A DNA stretch of 64,000 nucleotides from Odoribacter splanchnicus DSM 20712 (GCF_000190535.1 NC_015160.1:3844001-3908000), one strand, 5' to 3'; positions 18,357 through 27,131 are shown, numbered from the stretch's first letter. Numbers and translations are program-made. Notes: generated by a model not told the origin, from the letters alone.

Positions 18357-18708
18357 AAACTTATTTTTATAGTGTTGTAGATATTCAATCGATTGTAAAT
18401 AAATTAGTTCTGTGTGCTATCCGATAATCTTATAGGACAAAGATAGTTGTTTTAGGTACACAATTTGCAAAGAGAAATACAATTAGTCGTGACAAATTTT
18501 TGTGTAATTTAAAATCAGTACATGAGATTTATTTATTTTCTGGTCTTCGGAGAATACTTTTGTTCGAAGGGTGTGAGCCTTTCGGATATCGGATTTACCC
18601 TTATTTTTTCGAAAAAATCATCCGGAACCGTATGTCCGGCGACCTGTAATAAAACTTTTTGTTCAGGATTGCGTAAAATCTTTCTGTAATACTAAATAAA
18701 AACAGGAA
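18357..18708. other. Divergent intergenic region mpl / small lipoprotein
   Basis: 352 bases. Leftward -7 box TATCTTTG at 18445-18438 for mpl; rightward TACTTTTG at 18555-18562. If the latter is used the lipoprotein mRNA has a leader of about 140 bases, with an AAGGGT / ACCCTT pairing followed by T6 near its start. No gene seen. Confidence 0.45.
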
Positions 18709-18948
18709 ATGAAAACAAAAGGTTCTACAGCTTGGGTCTTTACTACAATGGTTGCAGTAGTATTGTTTATGGCCGCTTGCGGAAATTCTCAGAAGAAAAA
18801 GGAACAGGCGAAAGTTCAGGCAACAGAGCAACCCGCTGATTCAGTAACCGTTATCGAGTCAGAGACTGTCGTTATTGCAGTGGATAGCATCGCTCCCGAT
18901 TCTGCCGCTATGAAACAAAAGGCACCGACCCCTAAAAAAACTAAGTAA
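18709..18948 (+). CDS. Small lipoprotein of unknown function
   Basis: 79 residues: a signal peptide with lipobox ending at Cys24 (VVLFMAAC), then a mature part of about 55 residues rich in Lys, Ala, Glu and Val with a KKKEQAK stretch and a Lys-rich end (PTPKKTK). No domain is recognisable. It is probably real because it has a proper ATG, a lipobox and a -7 box upstream. The stop is followed after 4 bases by the AAGCTATAAGC-type repeat. Confidence 0.65.
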   Translation: MKTKGSTAWVFTTMVAVVLFMAACGNSQKKKEQAKVQATEQPADSVTVIESETVVIAVDSIAPDSAAMKQKAPTPKKTK

Positions 18949-18951
18949 TTT

Positions 18952-19027
18952 AAAGCTATAAGCGAAAGGCTAAAAGCTATAAGCGTTTAATCGTTCTTAG
19001 CCTTTAGCCTCTAGCCTTTAGCTTTTA
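18952..19027. repeat. Post-stop AAGCTAAAGGC repeat array, copy 2 (convergent ends)
   Basis: Variants GCTATAAGC, GGCTAAAAGC and, in the other direction, GCCTTTAGCC fill the gap between the small lipoprotein and the phosphofructokinase gene. The two halves are partly complementary and can form a long hairpin; the TAA of the phosphofructokinase gene is followed directly by AAGCTAAAGGC on its strand. Confidence 0.8.
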
Positions 19028-20212
19028 AAGAATCATTTGCGGCATAAATTCGAAGCTATTGTATTGAGGACGCAGACGATCGGTATTATAGAATTTATTG
19101 ATATCGACCAATTTTTTACTACTGGTGACAATATCTATAGGTGCATTATCATAACGTCCGTTTCTTAAAATGACTAAACGCCCGTGCATTCCTTTAGAGA
19201 TTAAATCGAGTGCAAGATTACCATAAGCCATAGGCACGATAGAGTCCATCGCATCCGGATTTCCACAACGTACCAGATAACCAAGTTTTTGATTGATGAC
19301 ATTGATGGTTTCCCCTTTATTGAACTTCGGAGAAAGATTTTTAAGCTCGTTGGAAACATAATCTCCAATTCCTCCTAATTTCTTATGACCGAACATGTCC
19401 GCTTCATCACTTTGGAACATCATCTGGCCGCCGCTGTAACTAGCTCCCTCGGATACCAGTACCACTGAATACTTGCTCGGATTGGTATACCGGTCCTGGC
19501 ATAATAATTCCGCTAACCGTTCGATATCGAATTGGTATTCGGGAATCACACAGCGGTTTGCTGCTCCTGCCAGTGTCGGTAACATGGCTGAGAAACCGGC
19601 ATAGCGTCCGAAGACTTCCAGTACCAGCAGCCGTTCGTGTGAACCGGCGCAAGTTCGCAAGTCATGGGTCAGCTCGATCGTCCGGGTGATACAGGTACTG
19701 AAACCGATACAATAGTCCGTACCCGGTACATCGTTATCCATCGTTTTCGGGATCGCTACTACTTTTACTCCTTCCTGACTCAGGCGTACGGCATAGCTTA
19801 AGGTGTCGTCTCCTCCGATTGGGATGAGGTAGTCGATGCCGATAAATTCCAGATTCTTCAGGACTTCAGGGGTTAAATCGTTTATTTCTGCATTGTATTT
19901 GTCCTTCAGATGTTCGGGAACGGCTGATTGGGGGACATGCGAAGCACGTGTCCGGGATGAATGTAAAAAAGTACCTCCTGTTCGTCCTGCTTTATTTACG
20001 ATTTCTTCGGTCAACTCGAAATAATTACATGAATTATCTACTTTTTTGTCCCGGATGACATCGACCAAACCCTTCCAGCCCCGCCGGATTCCGATCACTT
20101 TATACCCTTCTCGTAAGGCACGTATGGTGACTGCTCTGATGGCGGGATTCAATCCTGGTACATCTCCTCCTCCGGTTAAAATACCGATAATTCCTTTTGC
20201 TTTCTGATTCAT
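19025..20212 (-). CDS. 6-phosphofructokinase, probably pyrophosphate-dependent
   Basis: 395-residue enzyme phosphorylating fructose 6-phosphate to fructose 1,6-bisphosphate. Motifs: GGGDVPGLN (nucleotide/PPi-binding start), GGDDT at residues 133-137, PKTMDND at 155-161, FGRYAGF. Asp after GGD and the Lys in PKT are the features known to mark PPi-dependent enzymes, in contrast with GGDGS of ATP enzymes; the phosphoryl donor is therefore inferred, not proven. An upstream in-frame extension of 21 residues exists; I chose the ATG at 20210-20212 (MNQKAKGIIG), which gives the usual N-terminus. Monocistronic. Confidence 0.92.
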   Translation of the reverse strand: MNQKAKGIIGILTGGGDVPGLNPAIRAVTIRALREGYKVIGIRRGWKGLVDVIRDKKVDNSCNYFELTEEIVNKAGRTGGTFLHSSRTRASHVPQSAVPEHLKDKYNAEINDLTPEVLKNLEFIGIDYLIPIGGDDTLSYAVRLSQEGVKVVAIPKTMDNDVPGTDYCIGFSTCITRTIELTHDLRTCAGSHERLLVLEVFGRYAGFSAMLPTLAGAANRCVIPEYQFDIERLAELLCQDRYTNPSKYSVVLVSEGASYSGGQMMFQSDEADMFGHKKLGGIGDYVSNELKNLSPKFNKGETINVINQKLGYLVRCGNPDAMDSIVPMAYGNLALDLISKGMHGRLVILRNGRYDNAPIDIVTSSKKLVDINKFYNTDRLRPQYNSFEFMPQMIL

Positions 20213-20296
20213 AGTAATTGAAATTAATGTTAGTAAATTCACACTAAAAGTGATAAAATATATTCTGAATAGCAAAATAAATCGTCAATAAGTGAC

Positions 20297-20304
20297 TATA
20301 TTTG
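20297..20304 (+). promoter_or_regulatory. -7 box of the glycosyltransferase/sigma operon
   Basis: TATATTTG, 84 bases before the start at 20389. No good -33 match. Confidence 0.45.
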
Positions 20305-20388
20305 TGTGATTTTTTTTGAATGTATTTAGAAAAGGATGTAATAAAGCGCTTTATGGCTTTATAGAGGTTTATGATTTTTTAATTTGAA

Positions 20389-21519
20389 ATGAATAATTTT
20401 GTTGATTTTTGGGTAGGATTAGGCTATAATGGTTGGTTATTCCTGTTGTTGATCCTCCTTTTTTTTGCCCATTTGATTATGATCATTTTACGCAGTACGG
20501 TACTTACCACTAAAAAAAGACCGGCAACTGTAGAACCCGAGGAAGGAGTTTCGGTAATTATTACCTGTTCGAATAAGGCCGAGCTATTGAAACAGAATCT
20601 TGAAGCATTTCTGACCCAAGAATATCCGAAATATGAAGTGATTGTCGTAGACGAATGTTCCGAGGATGAGACGCAGGATGTTTTATCCGATTTGCAACAG
20701 AAATACCCGCATTTGAAGACTACCCGGATTTTTCCTGAAACGAAATTCCGGCGTACGAAGAAGATTGCTATTAATATAGGTGTCCTCGCGGCACAATATG
20801 ATGTGTTGCTTTTTTCTGAAATTAATTGTAAGCCCGGATCCGGGCGATGGCTGCATGCGATGGCTTCTTATTTTACGCCCGATACGGCGGTCGTGATCGG
20901 ATACTCCAATTATCCGGTAGACGGTGCGGGAGGAAAATTCAGGTGTTATTTCCGATTCTTGTGGTTCTGGAAGACGATGGTGCTGAATAGACGGGGACTA
21001 CAGGTGGTCGGAAATGGTAATAATATGGGATACCGGAAAAAATACTATCTGGAGAAAAGAGGATTTACCGGTAATACCCAGGAATATATCGGTTATGATA
21101 CAGAAATCGTAAAAGATATGGCTAAAAAGGGGACGGTCAAAGTGGTGAAAGACCCCGATACCCGGGTGGTGATCTGTGACGAGCGGAAAAAAGCCTGGAA
21201 AGATGATTATTCTTATTATTATGCTACGAAACGTCGGTGGCCATTGGCTGTGCGTTTGAGTAGCGATGTCGACTTTATCGTTGAAAGTATCGTTTATTTG
21301 TCGGCATTTTATTTTATTATACAAGGAACATTACGTGAATACAGTGCCGGAATTATAATATTAACATTTTTAATAGATTTTATAGTAATAAATGTGGTAT
21401 TAAAACATCTGGGGCAAAGGAAATTATTCTTAACTTCGTTCACTGTAAATACCTTGGGTTTTATATTTCAATGGTATTATAATTTTTATTCAATATTTAC
21501 TGCAAAGAAATGGAGATAA
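20389..21519 (+). CDS. Glycosyltransferase family 2 membrane protein
   Basis: 376 residues with an N-terminal membrane segment (WLFLLLILLFFAHLIMIIL), a GT2 catalytic domain starting at VSVIITCSNKAELL with VDECSEDET, and two C-terminal membrane segments (FIVESIVYLSAFYFII, IIILTFLIDFIVINVV). The usual DxD metal-binding triplet is not obvious: the expected place reads LLFSEINCKPG, so the acidic pair is S-E-I-N. The acceptor-side GYDTE segment is present. It may be an inactive or unusual member. The gene overlaps the start of the next gene, an ECF sigma factor, by 10 bases. Role in envelope polysaccharide synthesis is inference. Confidence 0.85.
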   Translation: MNNFVDFWVGLGYNGWLFLLLILLFFAHLIMIILRSTVLTTKKRPATVEPEEGVSVIITCSNKAELLKQNLEAFLTQEYPKYEVIVVDECSEDETQDVLSDLQQKYPHLKTTRIFPETKFRRTKKIAINIGVLAAQYDVLLFSEINCKPGSGRWLHAMASYFTPDTAVVIGYSNYPVDGAGGKFRCYFRFLWFWKTMVLNRRGLQVVGNGNNMGYRKKYYLEKRGFTGNTQEYIGYDTEIVKDMAKKGTVKVVKDPDTRVVICDERKKAWKDDYSYYYATKRRWPLAVRLSSDVDFIVESIVYLSAFYFIIQGTLREYSAGIIILTFLIDFIVINVVLKHLGQRKLFLTSFTVNTLGFIFQWYYNFYSIFTAKKWR

Positions 21520-22130
21520 CTAACAACTTATCTGAAAAAGCTTTATACGACTATAAGATAGTTCGTAACGCAATTGCCGGAGACGAGAAAGCTTATGGGG
21601 AACTTTTTAAGCGTTACAAGGATTCTGTATATTTTATGATCCTTAAAATGGTAAACAATCGGACTGATGCCGAAGACTTGATGTTCGAGGCCTTCGAGAA
21701 GGCATTTGCCAGTTTGAACTATTACTCTCCACAATTTGCTTTCAGTACCTGGCTGTTTAAGATTGCTTCGAATAATACGATCGATTTTATCCGGAAAAGA
21801 AAGGCGCAGACTGTGTCTTTGGATGTCGACGATATCAATCCTGAAGACAGAGGGTATATCAATAGTATTCCGGCTGATGTCAGAACGCCGGATGAAGAAG
21901 CGATTCGTCAGCAACGTGCCGATTTTATGCGGGAAAAGGTCGCTCTTTTGAAAGGAAGATATCGCCGGTTAATCGAATTACGCTATTTCGACGAATTTTC
22001 ATATGAAGAAATCGCCGATACCCTGGCTATTCCTCTGGGGACGGTGAAAGCTCAATTGTTCCGGGCTCGGGAACTACTCTTGAATATTTTACAGCATACC
22101 GAGATTGCTAAGGAACATGGTAAAAATTAA
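21510..22130 (+). CDS. ECF RNA polymerase sigma factor
   Basis: 206 residues. Sigma region 2 (YGELFKRYKDSVYFMIL, TDAEDLMFEAFEKAF, FSTWLFKIASNNTIDFIRKR) and region 4 (LPGR-like LKGRYRRLIELRYFDEFSYEEIADTLAIPLGTVKAQLFRAR) are complete. No anti-sigma gene follows; instead it overlaps the glycosyltransferase upstream and the next gene downstream, so the three are a tightly coupled operon. Similar stand-alone ECF factors of Bacteroidota are often housekeeping-like. Its targets are unknown. Confidence 0.93.
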   Translation: MEITNNLSEKALYDYKIVRNAIAGDEKAYGELFKRYKDSVYFMILKMVNNRTDAEDLMFEAFEKAFASLNYYSPQFAFSTWLFKIASNNTIDFIRKRKAQTVSLDVDDINPEDRGYINSIPADVRTPDEEAIRQQRADFMREKVALLKGRYRRLIELRYFDEFSYEEIADTLAIPLGTVKAQLFRARELLLNILQHTEIAKEHGKN

Positions 22131-22791
22131 TTTTATCGTTTTATTCTTTATTTTTCTTTCTCCAATTGTTTGTGCACAGAGGGTCGTCGTTTCGGATAGT
22201 GTTGTATTTTCCGGAGTAGTCTTCGACACTCAGGATTCACAGACACTTCCTAATGTGACTTGTCGTTATGGTGAAGGTAAAGCAACTATTTCCGATCAAA
22301 TGGGATGCTTTGTGTTGAAAATCGGTCGTAAAGATACCGTCCGCTTTACTTTTGTCGGCTATAAACCTTGTACTGTTGTCATGCCCGATACTTTGCTCGA
22401 AGATCGGTACATGATGGGGGTTTTTCTGTCTCCCGATACCTTACAATTATCAGAAGCTTTGATTTTACGCCGGTGGGGAGAGGTGCAAAGACAAAATCTG
22501 ATCAATGCCCGTAATAATATGACCGGCATATTGAAGCAGGCTTATGCGCCTGTAGACTATATGGATGCCGATATGAATCAACGGATGATGCTCAACGAAT
22601 ATGCCCGGAGTGTCGAGATGAAAGGGCATGTCGATGTCGGTATCGGAGTCGGTACACAGTCGGTCGATGCCTATAAAATGCTCCGAATGAGACGGCGGGT
22701 AAAAAATCAGAAAGAATGGCTCAATCCTAATGAAATCGATCTGTTAAAGAAGATTTATTATTTGAAAAAAAAGGAAAAGCAAGATAATTGA
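22117..22791 (+). CDS. Exported protein with carboxypeptidase-regulatory-like domain
   Basis: 224 residues from the ATG at 22117 (MVKINFIVLF); a TTG 12 bases earlier is possible. Signal peptide (FIVLFFIFLSPIVCAQ), then a carboxypeptidase D regulatory-like beta sandwich (VVFSGVVFDTQDSQTLPNVTC ... DTVRFTFVGYKPC), then a Met/Arg-rich tail (NQRMMLNEYARS, MLRMRRRVK). In SusC-type receptors this domain precedes a plug and barrel, but here it stands alone. It overlaps the sigma factor gene by 14 bases, which implies coordinated expression. Function unknown. Confidence 0.8.
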   Translation: MVKINFIVLFFIFLSPIVCAQRVVVSDSVVFSGVVFDTQDSQTLPNVTCRYGEGKATISDQMGCFVLKIGRKDTVRFTFVGYKPCTVVMPDTLLEDRYMMGVFLSPDTLQLSEALILRRWGEVQRQNLINARNNMTGILKQAYAPVDYMDADMNQRMMLNEYARSVEMKGHVDVGIGVGTQSVDAYKMLRMRRRVKNQKEWLNPNEIDLLKKIYYLKKKEKQDN

Positions 22792-22804
22792 TTCAAGATA
22801 AATA

Positions 22805-22812
22805 TATCTTTG
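22805..22812 (+). promoter_or_regulatory. -7 box of the OmpH-like gene
   Basis: TATCTTTG just after the preceding stop codon, 92 bases before the start at 22905. Confidence 0.5.
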
Positions 22813-22904
22813 TAGTGCTATTGTGTCTGTAATTTTTCCTTGTTGGGCTAACCGGAGAAAAATAAAGATAGGCAAGTATTTAGTATTAATAAAGTTATGA
22901 TTTT

Positions 22905-23513
22905 ATGAAGAATTTGTCCATTGTATTGAATGTTGTGTTGTTCGTTGCAGTGATTGTACTTTATGTATTGTACTTTTCTGGCCATAAGTCACCGGAAACT
23001 GCAATGACCAGTAAAGTTGCCGGTACTGCCGATGCAACAAAAATTGTATATATCAACACGGATACACTTTTGAATAATTATCAGCTGGCAGTCGAATTGA
23101 ACGAGGCTTTTCTGAAAAAACAGGAAGATCGCAGGACAGAATTGAATATAAAAGCGAAAGCAATCGATCAGGAAGGAACCGAATTCCAACGGAAATTGCA
23201 AAATAACGGTTTTATTTCCGAAGCCCGGGCGATAGAAGCCAGAGATCAATTGTTGGTGAAACAAGAAAATTTCCGCCGCTTACAACAGGAGATGATGGAT
23301 AAAGCTTCCAGAGAGCAGAGCGAACTGAACAAACAGCTTTTTGACGAAATCACTAATTTCTTGAAAGAGTACAACAAAGAGAAAGGATTCAGTATTGTAT
23401 TGAGTACTCAGTTGGGTGGAAATGTTTTATATGCCGAGGATGGTTTCGATATCACGAAAGAGATTGTCGATCGCTTGAATGCCAATTACAAAAAGGGCGA
23501 TAGTCAGAAATAA
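22905..23513 (+). CDS. OmpH/Skp-family periplasmic chaperone
   Basis: 202 residues. An N-terminal hydrophobic segment (SIVLNVVLFVAVIVLYVLYF) is likely an uncleaved anchor. It is followed by the OmpH fold: KIVYINTDTLLNNY, a long coiled coil (about residues 65-150, with QEDRRTELNIKAKAI and REQSELNKQLFDEI), and the closing segment FLKEYNKEKGFSIVLST and NVLYAEDGFDITKEIV. Skp-type proteins bind unfolded outer-membrane proteins in the periplasm. It has its own promoter and terminator. Confidence 0.92.
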   Translation: MKNLSIVLNVVLFVAVIVLYVLYFSGHKSPETAMTSKVAGTADATKIVYINTDTLLNNYQLAVELNEAFLKKQEDRRTELNIKAKAIDQEGTEFQRKLQNNGFISEARAIEARDQLLVKQENFRRLQQEMMDKASREQSELNKQLFDEITNFLKEYNKEKGFSIVLSTQLGGNVLYAEDGFDITKEIVDRLNANYKKGDSQK

Positions 23514-23532
23514 AATGACAGAAGATTTTTGA

Positions 23533-23558
23533 AAAGGCTGAGTGATCAGCCTTTTTTT
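23533..23558 (+). terminator. Terminator of the OmpH-like gene
   Basis: 9-bp stem AAAGGCTGA / TCAGCCTTT with a GTGA loop and T-run, 19 bases past the stop. Confidence 0.88.
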
Positions 23559-23588
23559 ATAGGTAAGGGTTAACCATCGGAGCAGTTT

Positions 23589-24833
23589 ATGCTTATGAAG
23601 GTATTTGAACGTTATTTCAGTCGGAATCCGGTCTCTCGTCAGCTTTCTTTTGAGGCAGATACTGCTGTGATTGTTATTATCCCCGTTTTCAACGATCCGG
23701 ATATTTTTGCTACCCTGGATTCACTTTGCTGTTGTTCGGTGATGAATATCAAGGCGGGTGTTTTGATTGTAGTGAACCATAGTGAAGTTTGCCCGCAGGA
23801 AATAAAGACCCGGAATATCGGGTTGTCTGACACTTTGAAACGATATGTTCGGGATAGGCAGACCGACCGGCTTCGCTTCGAAGTGGTCGAAGCATTCGAT
23901 TTACCTGCAAAATATGCCGGAGTGGGATTGGCCCGGAAAATAGCTATGGATTTATCGGCTGCCTTTTTTTACCGAAACGGGCGAATCGATGCTCCTATTC
24001 TTTCTTTGGATGCTGACACCTGGGTCGAACCGAATTATTTGGAGGAGGTGGTCCGTTATTTTCAGGAAAAATCTGTGGCCGGCGTTTCTATTGCTTATGC
24101 TCACCGTCTCGAAGAAGCCGATATGACAGTTCAGGCCCGTGAGGCGATAATGAAATACGAATTGTATCTGAGGTATTATCGTTTGGCATTGGAGTATACC
24201 GGTCATCCCCATGCCTACCATTGTATAGGATCGGCTTTTGCTGTAAGGACGTTGGATTATGTGGCTCAGGGAGGAATGAATAAAAGACAGGCTGGAGAGG
24301 ATTTTTATTTTTTGCAGAAATTGATCGCTACCGGTAGATATGCAACCTTACAGTCGACGCAGGTATATCCTTCTCCGCGATTCTCGGGGCGTACCCCTTT
24401 TGGAACCGGGCAGGCGGTCCGGCAGATCGTTCAGGAGTCCGGACATTTTCGGGTATATCACCCACAGGCTTTTCGGGATTTAAAATGTTTTTTTCAGGGA
24501 ATTTCTACCCTTTATAAAGTGGATGAAGCTGGTGTTTCGGGCTATTTTCAACAGCAGACGAAGGATATCCGGCTTTTTTTATCCCAAATGAATGGAATTG
24601 CAGTCTTGGCGGAGATCAATGCAAACTGTGCTTCTGTAGAGCAATTTATGAAACGGTTTTTCGATAATTTCAATGCTTTCCGTGTGTTGAAATATCTGAA
24701 TTTTGTGCATGAAAGTTGTTATTCGAAAATAGATATCTTGTCTGCGGCCAATAAATTGCTGGCAGAATTGAACTTACCCGTTGCCGAATCTTTGGAATGT
24801 GCCCTTCAGATTTTCAGAAAGTTATTCAGATAG
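23589..24833 (+). CDS. Glycosyltransferase family 2 protein
   Basis: 414 residues, no membrane segment. The GT2 fold begins at AVIVIIPVFNDPDIFATLDSL; the metal-binding DxD is in LSLDADTWVEPNY, and the catalytic-base region is QAGEDFYFLQKL. The C-terminal 130 residues are helical and of unknown role. The start has two nearby ATGs (MLMKVF). It follows the OmpH terminator by about 30 bases and precedes a START-like gene with its own -7 box. The sugar donor and acceptor cannot be deduced. Confidence 0.88.
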   Translation: MLMKVFERYFSRNPVSRQLSFEADTAVIVIIPVFNDPDIFATLDSLCCCSVMNIKAGVLIVVNHSEVCPQEIKTRNIGLSDTLKRYVRDRQTDRLRFEVVEAFDLPAKYAGVGLARKIAMDLSAAFFYRNGRIDAPILSLDADTWVEPNYLEEVVRYFQEKSVAGVSIAYAHRLEEADMTVQAREAIMKYELYLRYYRLALEYTGHPHAYHCIGSAFAVRTLDYVAQGGMNKRQAGEDFYFLQKLIATGRYATLQSTQVYPSPRFSGRTPFGTGQAVRQIVQESGHFRVYHPQAFRDLKCFFQGISTLYKVDEAGVSGYFQQQTKDIRLFLSQMNGIAVLAEINANCASVEQFMKRFFDNFNAFRVLKYLNFVHESCYSKIDILSAANKLLAELNLPVAESLECALQIFRKLFR

Positions 24834-24880
24834 GCGTGGAAAAAGAGGGGAAGAGAAGCTGGAATTGACATAAGAAGATA

Positions 24881-24888
24881 TATCTTTG
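24881..24888 (+). promoter_or_regulatory. -7 box of the START-like gene
   Basis: TATCTTTG, 18 bases before the ATG at 24907. The preceding 24834-24870 is purine-rich. Confidence 0.45.
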
Positions 24889-24906
24889 TCAGCAAATAAT
24901 AAAAAT

Positions 24907-25287
24907 ATGGATTTCGAATACAAGATGGAGATCACTGCCGATCCCGAAGAGGTTTTCGCTGCATTGACCAATCCTTTTCAGATTGAATTGTGGAGTGGCT
25001 ATCCCGCTGATATGAAAGCTGAAGAAGGTTATGTGTTTTCACTTTGGGAAGGGGATATTACAGGTGTTAACCTGGAAGTTGTTCCCGGTAAGCTGTTGGT
25101 ACAGGAATGGTTTTTCGGTGAGCAGGAAAAACAATCTATCGTCCGCATTACCCTGAAAAAAGAGGGAGCCAGGACTTTGGTCGGTTTGACTCATACCCAT
25201 ATCCCCGAAGATGTGTACGAAGAGATCACCGGGGGATGGAAAGAATATTATCTGGAAGCGATAAAAGGAATGCTTGAAATGTATTGA
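24907..25287 (+). CDS. START-like/SRPBCC domain protein
   Basis: 126 residues from ATG 24907 (MDFEYKMEI); a TTG 21 bases upstream is less likely. The sequence follows the AHSA1/START helix-grip pattern: strand-helix (ITADPEEVFAALTNPFQIELWSG), central strands (GYVFSLWEGDITGVNLEVVPGKLLVQEW), and a long C-terminal helix (EEITGGWKEYYLEAIKGML). A small cytoplasmic lipid- or cofactor-binding protein of unknown ligand, common in Bacteroidota. It ends 7 bases before the convergent S4-domain gene. Confidence 0.9.
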   Translation: MDFEYKMEITADPEEVFAALTNPFQIELWSGYPADMKAEEGYVFSLWEGDITGVNLEVVPGKLLVQEWFFGEQEKQSIVRITLKKEGARTLVGLTHTHIPEDVYEEITGGWKEYYLEAIKGMLEMY

Positions 25288-25294
25288 CGCCGGA

Positions 25295-25501
25295 TCAGAT
25301 GACTTTGATCGTCTGGCCCAGTACTTTGATTACCTCGCCTTTTCGGATTTTGGCCCGTTTCCGGCTTTCCGGTTCGCCATTACGAACCACTTCTCCATTT
25401 TCCACCAATGTTTTTGCCATTGCCCCGTTTTCGGCAATTTGTAATACTTTCAGCAGCTTGATCAGCTCGATATAATCTTCTGTCAATTCAAATTCCAACA
25501 T
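25295..25501 (-). CDS. S4-domain RNA-binding protein (YbcJ-like)
   Basis: 68 residues from the ATG at 25499-25501 (MLEFELTEDY). Nearly the whole protein is one S4 RNA-binding domain: IELIKLLKVLQIAENGAMAKTLVENGEVVRNG then ESRKRAKIRKGEVIKV. Proteins of this size (YbcJ/YaaA type) are thought to bind structured RNA or ribosomal particles. It is convergent with the START-like gene. An 11-residue upstream in-frame extension is not needed for the domain. Confidence 0.9.
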   Translation of the reverse strand: MLEFELTEDYIELIKLLKVLQIAENGAMAKTLVENGEVVRNGEPESRKRAKIRKGEVIKVLGQTIKVI

Positions 25502-25633
25502 TTCCGATCGTTTAAATTCTGTGTAAAAATACAACTTTTTTGGGATTTTGGGACGGACCTTTTGTCCCGGAATTCCTGTAACTTTATATGGGGTACATAC
25601 CGTAAAGTAGAAACAAACGGGAAAGAAAGTATT

Positions 25634-25641
25634 TATTTTTG
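25634..25641 (+). promoter_or_regulatory. -7 box of the FadL-type porin gene
   Basis: TATTTTTG, 72 bases before the ATG at 25713. Confidence 0.45.
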
Positions 25642-25712
25642 CCGTTCTGAAATTTTGATGGTTGTTTGCAATGTGTTACAGGACAACCTTTTATGAACGA
25701 AAATTAATTTTT

Positions 25713-27008
25713 ATGAAGAAATTATTCTTATCCTTACTGGCCAGTGTTACCTTATCGTCCGCATTTGCCGAAGGATATCAGGTAAACGTTTTGAGTACAA
25801 AGCAGACGGGAATGGGACATGTCGGGACAGGTATGAAATTAGGAGCCGAAAGTATGCATTTCAATCCGGCAGGCTTGGTGTATCTCAATGGGCATATGGA
25901 TATGTCGGTGGGGATATCCGGTATTTTTTCAAATGCCAGGTACAAAAACGGAGATTATTCTGCAAAGACAGATAATTCGGTAGGGACACCTGTATATGCC
26001 TATGTCGGATATCGGATTTATGATAACCTGGCAGCCGGAATTTCTTTGACTACTCCTTATGGAAATTCTTTAAAATGGCCCCAAGCCTGGAAAGGAGCTC
26101 ATCTGATTCAGGATATCACCTTGAAATCATATATCATACAGCCCACTCTTTCGTATAAAATTCTGGATAATCTGAGTGTTGGAGTCGGTTTACAGATCGC
26201 TATGGGAAATGTAAATCTTTCCAGAGCTTTATTGCCTGTCGGAGCTTTGGTGCCGATTCTGGGTGCCGATTATCAGGATGTTGTACCCGTGTCTGCCACT
26301 TTGGATGGAAAGTCGAAAGTGAAACTGGGCTATCATATCGGTGTGATGTATGATGTTTGCGATAAAGTGACTTTAGGTCTTTCTTATCGTTCCCGGGTCC
26401 GGATGAAAGTAAAAGAAGGAACGGCCGAATTGGATTATGCCAGTGAGAAGATAAAAGATCTGCTGGATGCAACAGGACAAATACCTCCTTTGGATAAGGG
26501 AACTTTTCATGCTCAGTTGCCTTTGCCTTCGAATACGACTTTCGGGGTTAGTTACCGGCCGACCGATCGTTGGGAACTGGCTTTGGATTTGCAGTTTGTC
26601 GGTTGGAGTGCTTACGATTCATTAAATGTTGTTTTCAATGAGAAAGTATTGAAAATCGAGGATATAAAAGCAGAGAAAAATTATAAAAATACGATGATCT
26701 ACCGGATCGGGGCCCAGTATATGGCGACAGACCGGTTGGATGTTCGTTTGGGATTATACTATGATCAAAGTCCGATCCGGAAAAATAATTACAATCCGGA
26801 AACTCCCGGTATGGGAAAAATCGGTATTTCGACAGGGTGTTCTTTCGAACCTTACCGGAATTTGCAGATCGATTTTGCCTTTTTGTATATACAGGGAGTC
26901 AGCCGGCATGGCTCTTACCCGGACAAATATAGTCCCGGCGGTAAGTTTTCCGGGAAATACGAATCGAATGCCGTTTCTGCTTCTTTGGGTTTGGCCTATC
27001 GTTTTTGA
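25713..27008 (+). CDS. OmpP1/FadL-family outer-membrane transporter
   Basis: 431 residues from the ATG at 25713 (MKKLFLSLLASV); the reading frame could extend 17 codons upstream but the signal peptide (SLLASVTLSSAFAEG) begins here. The mature N-terminus GYQVNVLSTKQTGMGHVGTG and the MHFNPAGLVYL motif are characteristic of FadL, where the N-terminal hatch and the NPA motif gate uptake of long-chain fatty acids or other hydrophobic compounds. The barrel ends in an aromatic residue (SASLGLAYRF). Monocistronic, with a strong terminator. Confidence 0.93.
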   Translation: MKKLFLSLLASVTLSSAFAEGYQVNVLSTKQTGMGHVGTGMKLGAESMHFNPAGLVYLNGHMDMSVGISGIFSNARYKNGDYSAKTDNSVGTPVYAYVGYRIYDNLAAGISLTTPYGNSLKWPQAWKGAHLIQDITLKSYIIQPTLSYKILDNLSVGVGLQIAMGNVNLSRALLPVGALVPILGADYQDVVPVSATLDGKSKVKLGYHIGVMYDVCDKVTLGLSYRSRVRMKVKEGTAELDYASEKIKDLLDATGQIPPLDKGTFHAQLPLPSNTTFGVSYRPTDRWELALDLQFVGWSAYDSLNVVFNEKVLKIEDIKAEKNYKNTMIYRIGAQYMATDRLDVRLGLYYDQSPIRKNNYNPETPGMGKIGISTGCSFEPYRNLQIDFAFLYIQGVSRHGSYPDKYSPGGKFSGKYESNAVSASLGLAYRF

Positions 27009-27027
27009 GAATAGAATTGACCTCCCC

Positions 27028-27064
27028 AAAAGCTATCCGAAATCAGCTGATTCGGATAGCTTTT
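27028..27064 (+). terminator. Terminator of the FadL-type porin gene
   Basis: 14-bp perfect stem (AAAAGCTATCCGAA / TTCGGATAGCTTTT), 9-base loop, then T-run, 20 bases past the stop. Confidence 0.92.
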
Positions 27065-27131
27065 TTTATGAGGCCGTTATATACATATTTATATTAAAAC
27101 GTAGGTTTATTTTTCTTTCTATTCCGCTTCC

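Noticed and set aside
19025..20275. Longer N-terminus for the phosphofructokinase
   Set aside because: The extra 21 residues are hydrophobic and unlike the family; the ATG at 20212 gives the normal start before the first strand.
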